Below are positions 18,071-24,206 of a stretch of DNA of 24,206 nt, in pieces (the stretch's first letter is position 1; every line of letters begins with the position of its first letter). Position numbers and translations under genes: made by a program. Under the pieces are notes generated by a model. It saw nothing but the letters and a program-made list of their open reading frames with translations. It searched no databases and was not told the DNA's origin. The DNA comes from Chara braunii (taxonomy: Eukaryota > Streptophyta > Charophyceae > Charales > Characeae). Where the stretch lies: the NCBI GenBank assembly GCA_003427395.1, contig BFEA01000194.1, forward strand, positions 68,597 through 92,802. Reading direction: 5' to 3'.

Positions 18071-18955
18071 CGGCGCTACCATTCCTCCGCATACTTCGAC
18101 GTGTTGGGTATTCCTACGTCCTTAACTCCACCCTCCTCCGAAAGAAGTCCCCGTGGTTTTGGACACCCTTGTGCGAGGACACCTTTCGCGCCCTCAAGAA
18201 GGCCGTGACTTGTGCGCCGGTTCTTCGCCTCCCCAATTTCGATCGCCCCTTCATCATCACCAGTGATGTGTCAAATTTTGCAGTAGGAGCTGTACTTTCT
18301 CTGGTGTTTCCCTTTCCTCCCGATTCACCTTATCCTCATGTTCCTCCTTTCCCCCCCCCCTCCTTCTGACACTGCTTCTCGACTGACGCCTACCCTCCCA
18401 CCACTTCCGTCCACTGACAGTCCTCCCGTTACTTACTCCCCGACCATCGCGGAGGATGGGACTGTCGAGGCTCGTGTTGGGGATTGCCCAATCGTCTTCT
18501 ACTCCCGTCAGCTACTGCCTGCCGAGATAAACTACACTGCCGATGAACGTGAGGTTCTCGCAGTAGTTTACGCTATCCGGCATTGGCGTCATTACCTGCA
18601 CGGGGCGCCTTTCATGGTGCGCACGGACAACTCAGTTGTCCAGGCTTTCCTCACGAAGCCCAAGCTTTCCCCTCAACAGGCACGTTGGTGGCATGACTTA
18701 TCCGAGTTCAGTTCCACCACTCAACCCATCAAGGGTGAAACGAACCGCGTCGCCGATGCCTTGTCCCGCCGTCCTGATCACAATCAGGAACCCATCCATC
18801 TTGCTGCCATCTCCATCACCACTGTTGATCAGTCGGTGATCGACGCATATCGCACTCAGTACCCTCACTGTCCAGATTATCACGTAATCCACGCGACACT
18901 GCGGAGTGGCAAGACCGTTCCCTCGTACTCCCTCGGTGAGAACGGTCTCGTGTAG
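18071..18955 (+). pseudogene. Inner element RT remnant and RNase H with Pro-rich insert
   Basis: Fewer than 100 bases separate the protease from the end of the RT thumb (RKKSPWFWTPLCEDTFRALK, about 18140-18200), so the RT fingers and palm, including YxDD, are absent. RNase H begins PFIITSDVSNFAVGAVLS with its catalytic Asp. A Pro/Ser-rich insert of about 60 residues follows, with a frame change at the C10 run 18351-18360. The domain then resumes with IVFYSRQLLPAEINYTADER, REVLAVVYAIRHWRHYLHG, VRTDNSVVQAF and NRVADALSRRPDHN, holding the other acidic residues. The frame ends at 18955 before the integrase. Confidence 0.85.
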
Positions 18956-19590
18956 TGGCATGGCAGATCTGGTCAGCTAGAACCAAGTATCTGCGTTCCC
19001 TCCACCGAACAGCTCCGCGTCCAGGCTGTAGCAGAGTTCCANGACCAGGCAGCTGCTGGTCATNTGGGCTTCCACAAGACGTTGGCTCGTGTTTGCCGCC
19101 TATACGTCTGGCCNAAGTCNAAGGACTTCGTCAAAGCCTACATCCAGGAGTGTCCTACCTGCCAGGAGGTGAACAGTGCGAACCACCTTCCGTATGGGTT
19201 ACTTCAGCCCTTACCCATACCCGAGGGTCGTTGGCAGTCCATCTCGATGGATTTTATTGGTCCCCTTCACCCACCTACCGAGCGCGGTCATGATGCTATC
19301 TTGGTCGTCGTCGATTGCTTCACGAAGCGTGCATGTTTTGTCCCGTGCGGCTATCGCATTACCGCTCGTGAGGTCGCTGACGTCGTCTTCGACCTCTCTC
19401 ACGACTTACCTCAGAGCATCATCTCCGACCGTGACCCGCTCTTTACCAACACATTCTGGCGACGCCTATACGAGGTGTACGGATCCCAACTCCGCTGGAT
19501 CGCCCACATGGCGGGGATTATGAAGCGCACATACGAGAGTCTAACCGACTCCCAGACTCGCATGGCCGCACGAGCAAACCGATCATGAAT
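18956..19590 (+). pseudogene. Inner element integrase, catalytic Glu region deleted
   Basis: The zinc-binding domain shows GHXGFHKT and CPTCQ (C-x2-C at 19151-19162); one histidine codon reads CAN because of an unknown base. The core has SMDFIGPL (first catalytic Asp, codon 19250) and SIISDRDPLFTNTFWRR (second Asp, codon 19427), 59 codons apart. After YEVYGSQLRW the sequence jumps to MKRTYESLTDSQTRMAAR, a segment normally far downstream, so the block with the third catalytic residue (the Glu of GQTE) is missing. Four isolated N bases (19042, 19064, 19114, 19120) lie in the zinc-binding part. Confidence 0.88.
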
Positions 19591-20225
19591 GGATCATCCA
19601 TTCAAAGTCGGTGACGAGGTGCTCGTCGACGCACGCCACTTACAACTCGAAGTAGATACGCTTCGCAAGTTTAAGCGTCGTTTTTTTGGTCCATGCCGCA
19701 TCCTTGAGGCCGTCGTTTCTGATACTGCCACTAGTCCGGTTAGCTTCCTTGTGAAGCTACTTGATTACCTTCGACAGGCTCGCGTATACGATGTTTACCA
19801 CGTGTCCTTGCTGCGTCCTTATCGCAGACCGTCCGAGCGCTTCATCGGACGTCCTTATAAGCGCCCTCCACCTATCATGGTGGACGGTCACGAGGAGTTC
19901 GTTGTTTCCGACATCGTATCGCGTCGACGATGCCCCTTCACGTATCGAGTACCTTGTGCGTTGGAAGGGCTATCCTGATGAGGAGGCTACTTGGGAGCCC
20001 CTCGAGCACTTGGAGCACGCCCGGATGTTGGTGCGTGCATATGATCGTGCTCGTCGTGCTGAGACATCTGCTCCTACTCAGCCGACTGACCCTCTTCCTC
20101 CGCCTCCGACTAAGGAGATTGCTGAGGACGAGCCCGCTCCCTCAGAGGCCGTTCTTCAGCAGCAGACGGACGCCTCTGCGCGTCCACAGCGCACTCGTCG
20201 ATGCCCTCGGCGTCTTGACAATTGA
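19589..20225 (+). pseudogene. Inner integrase C-terminus and chromodomain
   Basis: The frame 19589-19978 begins with the SH3-like C-terminal block of Ty3 integrase (FKVGDEVLVDARHL, RFFGPCRILEAV, VYDVYHVSLLRPY). A frameshift near 19928 moves to a second frame with a clear chromodomain: IEYLVRWKGYPDEEATWEPL then EHLEHARMLV (about 19940-20035). Chromodomains bind methylated histone tails and steer chromovirus integration to heterochromatin. A Pro/Glu-rich tail ends at the stop 20223-20225. The aromatic Y and two W residues typical of the domain are present. The only visible break is the frameshift at the domain's start. Confidence 0.9.
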
Positions 20226-21201
20226 CACTCTGATCACCTACTATCTCCCTACTAACTCACACCATCAAGTACTCCATCATTAGCTTCTTCAGGATGTCAG
20301 CGTTTTACGGCTCTACTTCGACATCGACTCGACTCCTACTTCATCTACGTCATCGACCACCTCGACGACTTCAGTCACCTTCTCGACTTCAACCATTTTA
20401 TCGACTTCACCTATTTTGGACGTGACTACTTCACGCCACCACCCTACCCTGTGCATTCCCTTGCATCTGTCGCATGATGGTCCTCACTTAGCTAGGTCTC
20501 TTTGAGTTGGGCTCTCCCTTGGTATCGCATAGGCATTGGGACCGTAGCGTTATCTTGGCTTCCCTGCTCCCAGATCTAGCTCCCTCCCCCAGTCGGTGAG
20601 ATGTGTGCATGTTTCCCTCACCCACTGCCCTCATCACCCTAGTGCCGGCTCTTGCATGCCTTCAGTCAGGCATATCTCCACCCTATTCCAGGCTCCCCTT
20701 TTCATAGTCGACCCTGCATGGTGTCACCCTTTTGTCGAGCATTACCCGCCTTGATGGTCTATCTGTTAGGGTCGTTGGTTTTGTTTCGCTACCTCCCACC
20801 TTGAGCCTGATGACCTATCCCACCCTCGTGTGTGACTGCCCTTAGGAGTTTCGATTCTTAGGCCGCATTCACCCCCCTTTGAAACCATCCCACTCTTAGT
20901 GGTTCAGCGACATGACATTATCTTGTGACATATTGCTCTTTTTCCTTTCAACAATGAGGCCATTGCCTCCAGGACTTTAGGATTGTATCATGCTACATTT
21001 CATTTTCTGTTGTTAGTTAGGCTCTGTATTCCAGACATTTGCTTTCCATTCGACATTATGTAGCTTAGCCTGCATCGCATGGACTGCGCATGGAGCTTGC
21101 TCCGCATCCTAGATTTCTCAACTTTCTTTATTGCCGAGTACCACTACTTTTGCGGATAGCGTGTTTATGGCTTTTGTGATCTATTACGGGCCTGAGGATC
21201 G
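20226..21201 (+). other. 3' non-coding region of inner element
   Basis: 976 bases between the pol stop and the 3' LTR hold no ORF with a recognisable motif. The first 200 bases have repeated TCGACTTC/ACGTCATCGACC-type units. The bases just before the LTR (ATTACGGGCCTGAGGATCG) are not a convincing polypurine tract, although the LTR boundary itself is exact. Confidence 0.6.
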
Positions 21202-21562
21202 TGCAGCGGGCCTCTATCTGCCCTAGCCTACAGCCAGGGCCTATTCGGCTATTTGCCAGTTCGGCCTGTTGGACCAGGCCGTGGCCTGACCCCACAGACC
21301 GTGTACTGTTTCAGTCCAGTCCAGTCCTGCCTGGTTTCACTGTCGGTACCAGGCCAGTCCAGTCCAGTCCAATCAGTCCGCTGGGGGTATACCCCAACTG
21401 CAGTCTGTATTTCATCATTCTTCACTTTCGCACATCTTGGAGTACGTGCGTGTTGAGTCTGCGTAGGAGCTGCGCTGTCCCTTCCAGCTCCATCTCTACC
21501 TCCTCCTTCGTCAACCCTTCTTCTCCATCCTGACGGACCGCCATCCCGGCGGGTCTAGCACA
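21202..21562 (+). repeat. 3' LTR of inner element
   Basis: 361 bp, TGCAGCGGGCC...GTCTAGCACA, the same length as the 5' LTR and collinear with it at a fixed offset of 10,899 bases. Most of the ~26 differences are transitions. CCCAC target-site duplication follows directly. Confidence 0.95.
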
Positions 21563-21567
21563 CCCAC
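21563..21567. repeat. Target-site duplication CCCAC, right copy
   Basis: Matches the five bases before the 5' LTR (10298-10302). The outer integrase frame resumes at the next base. Confidence 0.9.
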
Positions 21568-22263
21568 TATGATCCAAGATAATAAAAAGTACGTTGAAAC
21601 CTGCTAGGTTTGCCAAACCTAGAACTCAGGCTCCGCTTGGGCTTCTCAAGCCCTAGCCGATTCCTGAAGGACCGGGTCAGAGTGTGTCCATGGACTCATG
21701 GATACCTTTGTGACCAGCAGGACGGGCACGAGACATATCTTCGTTATAGCGGACTGCTTTTCTAAGTATGCAAGACTAATCGCTATGCCAGAAACTGCTA
21801 AAACTGACTATGTCATCAAACTGTTTCTTTTGGGTGCGCGATTTTGGACTCCCTACATCTATAGTAAGTAACGGAGATGTTAGATTTACCAGCGAACTGT
21901 GGCATTCGACAGCTGAGCAGATGGGTACCAAGCTGCAAATGACGTCAAGGAATCACCCTGAGTCAAATGGCCAGGCAGAGCAGCTGAACCGGGTTGTACA
22001 ACACCTGCTTCGGCATTATATTAAGCGAAGTCAGGATGACTGGGACGAGAAGTTACCCTTTCGTCGCCAGCCTGTACAACAATGTTGTGCACAGTACTAC
22101 TTGTATGACTCCCAACCAGCTGCACCTTGGTTGGAAGCCCAGAACTGAACTTGACTTTCTGCTACCAGAAAGGCAACTCACTGCAGCACCTGGCAGCATA
22201 GAGTTTGCTGTCAAGTATGAACAGATGCTGCAGAAAGTCTCAGGATGCTATGATCGCATCTGA
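21568..22263 (+). pseudogene. Outer integrase, CC half of zinc finger and catalytic core
   Basis: The C-x2-C pair of the zinc finger (codons 21602 and 21611) is in frame with the HH half before 10302; a TAG sits between the two Cys codons at 21605. The first catalytic Asp block is present but a one-base shift occurs within it near 21690. The core continues as RHIFVIADCFSKYARLIAM, then SIVSNGDVRFTSELW and NHPESNGQAEQLNRVV. In the D,D-35-E motif the second Asp is Asn (SNGD), and the Glu is present exactly 35 residues further. A further frame change near 22050 leads to LYNNVVHSTTCMTPNQLHLG. The copy is inactive. Confidence 0.9.
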
Positions 22264-22725
22264 GAATAAACATAGACGACCCTCTAACTTTCAGGTAGGT
22301 GATAGAGTCTGGGTAAAGTCATCTGAACTAGGTCAGGAGTTGGGGATTTCACGCAAACTGATGCCACAGTACTTTGGCCCTGGGAGATCTTAGACATTGT
22401 AGGGGATCAACCAGATGGGCCTTCATACGTGATTCACATTCCTGCACACTAACGTACTTACCCTGTTTTCCATGCATCCAAGTTGGCACCTTTCGCTGCC
22501 ACTGATCAGTTTCCCTCCAGAAGATCAATGCTGCCCCCAACCATGGATGGATGCGTGGACATTGACTATATTGTCGGGCACAAGCTGATGCCTGTACGCA
22601 GACCTTCAGGAAGGGGTCGACCGCCAAAGCCACAGATGCAGTACCGAGTGCGGTTCAGACATCACATTGATCCTCAAGAAGACCGGTGGTTCACAAGAGA
22701 GGAATTAATGAAGACTGCTCCTTAA
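22264..22725 (+). pseudogene. Outer integrase C-terminus with chromodomain-like tail
   Basis: After a TGA at 22261 the frame 22264-22393 has NKHRRPSNFQVGDRVWVKSS and QYFGPG, the C-terminal SH3-like block of Ty3 integrases. After a further shift, 22470-22725 reads HPVFHASKLAPF, then DIDYIVGHKLMPVRR, MQYRVRFRHHIDPQEDRWF and TREELMKTAP up to TAA. The spacing of IDYIV...YRVRF...EDRWF resembles a chromodomain fold, with a longer basic loop between the first two strands, but it is more diverged than the inner element's domain. It would direct integration to particular chromatin. Confidence 0.75.
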
Positions 22726-22800
22726 ATTATCTCAAGCTATGAAAGAAATCTGAAGGGAAGCAGCCTATTTCATAAGAACTTCTCAGAGGACTATCGAAGT

Positions 22801-22814
22801 AAAGGAGGAGGGAA
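22801..22814 (+). promoter_or_regulatory. Polypurine tract of outer element
   Basis: AAAGGAGGAGGGAA is all purine and is followed directly by TG at 22815, the expected layout for plus-strand priming at the 3' LTR. It lies 75 bases after the pol stop. Confidence 0.7.
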
Positions 22815-23170
22815 TGCAAGGATTCGGATCCTCGGCAGGTCTGAGGGGCCCCTGTTGCATCTGTGCCCACCCTAAGTGAAGGCGGGCCTAACAAATCACG
22901 AGAGGGCCCCGACTGTCAATTTCGTATTTGGGGTCCAGGCAGTTTCGTCGCGCCAGTTGGTTGAAGGAAACACAGGCCAAGCAGCGAGGAAAATTCCCAG
23001 GCCTTCTAGGCCTTTCCGGAAATCACAGGCCCTGGACGAGGTTTGCAGCCTCGTACGCAGACAGTTAAGAGGCCCAACCGAATGAGGCCCAGTAGCTGCA
23101 CCAAAGGCGCAGCATCCTGGGGCTTACCGGAAGCTTCTGGGCCCAGGCTAGTCCAGCCAGGCTGCCATAC

Positions 23171-23212
23171 GAGGCAGGCTCTTTCCATATAGGAAAGAGC
23201 TCGCTGCCTGGC
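23171..23212. repeat. Long hairpin
   Basis: CTCTTTCC-ATATA-GGAAAGAG has perfect 8-bp arms (23179-23199), extended by GGCAG/CTGCC further out with small bulges. It lies within the probable outer 3' LTR. Confidence 0.6.
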
Positions 23213-23452
23213 CAGGCATTCAGGCACTTGCATGCTAGCGGCAGCGCTGCTGGAGCGGACGGGGCTGCTGCTGGCGCTGAGAGCTGAGGTGCAAGCGCGT
23301 GCGGTCGTGCAAGGGACAGGGCGCTGCTGAGAGCAGCGCTATAGCCCAGCCTCCATAGCTGGCTGAGGGCTTGGTTGTACAGTGAGGCGCAGGGGTGGTC
23401 TTCGGGTGTACAAAGGGAGACATGGGAGAGAGACAAGGGAGAGAGAGAGAAG

Positions 23453-23471
23453 GATGATGATGATGATGATG
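23453..23471. repeat. (GAT)n microsatellite
   Basis: About six GAT units following a GA-rich stretch (23430-23452). Confidence 0.9.
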
Positions 23472-23820
23472 TGAGGGCACATACCTGGTATTGGCGATGG
23501 TCTGCATGGGCGACATCTTCAAGTACTTCGGAGGCTGCTGACGTCAACAGTTGCATTGTCAATTAGTAGGCTAGTAGTAGCTGTGTAGGGAGTAGGCTGG
23601 GCGCCGAGCGCCAAGTAGGGAGATAGGGACTGGATACATATGTTGCTGGTGGTGAGAGCAAGTTCTCATTGACATTGGTTTTCAGTGCTATGATTCTCCA
23701 TTGGTGTCATATTGGTGCAATGCTGCTTTCTGAACATTGTGATACGATCTGGCTTTCAATGTGATTGTGCAATCTGAATGTTGTCATCTCGCTATTGCTC
23801 GTTTTCCTTGCATAAATAAA

Positions 23821-24009
23821 AATCTGGAAAAAAAAATGTTATGCAGAATAACAATGCAAACCACTTTTGCCTCAGCCTCATGTCAGAACTCCTAACCAAA
23901 CTTGAATTAGAAGTCAAAAACTATAAAAACTTAAAAAAAGACTTTAAAAAGTAATGGATTATTAATAATTCATTACTTGGGTATTAGTAATAAATTATTA
24001 TAGAGATAG
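23821..24009. other. AT-rich stretch with 26-bp palindrome
   Basis: No gene is seen. GTAATGGATTATTAATAATTCATTAC at 23951-23976 is a 26-bp palindrome with a single mismatched pair. This may be flanking host DNA or part of another repeat. Confidence 0.5.
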
Positions 24010-24206
24010 ACCATGTCCGGACCCCCCAAAAAAACAAAAACGGGCCTGAAAACCCCCAAAACAAATTTGGGAGCTTGGCTCCTCAGTGGGGAAGGGTCCT
24101 GGACATGGCTACCGCGGACCCGGACACCGGGCACATCCGGACTGTTTCCCGGACCAGTGTCTGGACCGGTCCGGACTGTCCGGTGATCCGGACATGTCCA
24201 GACACC
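24010..24206. repeat. Cluster of TCCGGAC-type motifs
   Basis: CCATGTCCGGACCC near 24010 is matched in reverse complement by GGGTCCTGGACATGG near 24092. The last 100 bases hold at least six CCGGAC/GTCCGG-type units in both orientations, running off the window end. This looks like a terminal-inverted or subterminal repeat region of a further mobile element, but the class cannot be fixed. Confidence 0.45.

Larger units (their letters stand above)
10303..21562 (+). mobile_element. Inner Ty3 chromovirus with paired LTRs, nested in outer
   Basis: An 11,260-bp LTR retrotransposon: 361-bp LTRs at 10303-10663 and 21202-21562, primer-binding site at 10665, a very long leader (10664-15227), gag (15228-17755), protease, truncated RT, RNase H, truncated integrase, chromodomain (to 20225), a 976-bp 3' non-coding region and 3' LTR. 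The CCCAC target duplication proves insertion as one unit. The leader contains material unlikely to be native, including a mitochondrial nad7 fragment and an opposite-strand retroposon end, acquired either before or after insertion. RT core and integrase Glu are absent, so this copy cannot now move by itself. Confidence 0.95.
5998..22814 (+). mobile_element. Outer Ty3-type retrotransposon, degenerate, interrupted
   Basis: A Ty3-order element (gag, protease, RT, RNase H, integrase, chromodomain-like tail) lies in two pieces, 5998-10302 and 21563-22814, split by the inner element. The order PR-RT-RH-IN and the C-terminal chromodomain-like segment place it with Ty3 chromoviruses. Every domain is damaged: multiple frameshifts, in-frame stops, and altered active-site motifs in protease, RT and integrase. 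A polypurine tract at 22801-22814 marks the 3' end of the internal region. I found no 5' LTR or primer-binding site upstream of 5998, so the given start is the first gag codon and not the element boundary. Confidence 0.85.
22815..23820 (+). repeat. Probable 3' LTR of outer element (end uncertain)
   Basis: It starts TGCAAGGATTCGG directly after the polypurine tract. It is GC-rich at first and contains a strong hairpin (23171-23212), GA and GAT simple repeats (23430-23471) and AATAAA at 23815, a possible polyadenylation signal. No 5' LTR was found to compare, so the 3' boundary is a guess set at AATAAA. Open frames here on the minus strand are compositional. Confidence 0.45.

Noticed and set aside
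21183-21201. Polypurine tract of the inner element
   Set aside because: The bases before the 3' LTR are mixed (ACGGGCCTGAGGATCG) and do not form a purine run, so none is annotated.
23065-23562. 165- and 95-codon minus-strand ORFs
   Set aside because: Ser- and His-rich translations of the GA and GAT simple repeats in the probable outer 3' LTR.

Overview
The window looks like repeat-rich nuclear DNA of a streptophyte (land plant or charophyte alga). I found no intact host gene. The grounds are: Arabidopsis-type telomere motifs (TTTAGGG/CCCTAAA) inside the sequence, a primer-binding site matching the 3' end of plant initiator-methionine tRNA, Ty3 retrotransposons with chromodomains, an L1-type LINE with the zinc-binding C-terminal domain usual in plant LINEs, and a fragment of mitochondrial nad7. 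The species cannot be fixed from the sequence alone.

Layout. Positions 33-3800 hold a 5'-truncated LINE on the minus strand, with its A-tail seen as a T-run at 33-77. Its reverse transcriptase is broken by frameshifts, a 101-bp tandem duplication and a changed catalytic motif. Positions 3801-5997 have no convincing gene, only small repeats and hairpins, and end in a spliceosomal-type intron signature. From 5998 a degenerate Ty3 element (the 'outer' element) runs on the plus strand as gag, protease, reverse transcriptase, RNase H and the first half of the integrase zinc finger. It stops at 10302 and resumes at 21563 with the second half of that zinc finger, the integrase core and a chromodomain-like tail, ending at 22725. 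A polypurine tract and probable 3' LTR start follow.

The interruption is a second Ty3 chromovirus (the 'inner' element, 10303-21562, 11,260 bp). It has two 361-bp LTRs (TG...CA), a tRNA-iMet primer-binding site one base after the 5' LTR, and a 5-bp target-site duplication (CCCAC). Removing the element and one CCCAC copy puts the outer integrase back in frame. By eye the LTRs differ at about 26 of 361 positions with no indels, so the insertion is not recent. The inner element has an unusually long 4.5-kb leader carrying several foreign pieces: a tRNA-like hairpin, pyrimidine tracts, a reverse-oriented poly-A retroposon end, repeats around a 270-base assembly gap, a mitochondrial nad7 pseudogene and an array of palindromic repeats. 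Its gag-pol follows at 15228-20225. That gag-pol lacks the reverse transcriptase core and the catalytic Glu part of integrase, so it could not have moved without help in its present form.

Neither Ty3 element nor the LINE can encode a working enzyme set now. The most informative signals are the exact nested-insertion junctions, the nad7 fragment inside a retrotransposon leader, the hairpin repeat array before the inner gag, and a proline-rich insertion in the inner RNase H domain. I found no evidence of a new defence or metabolic system.
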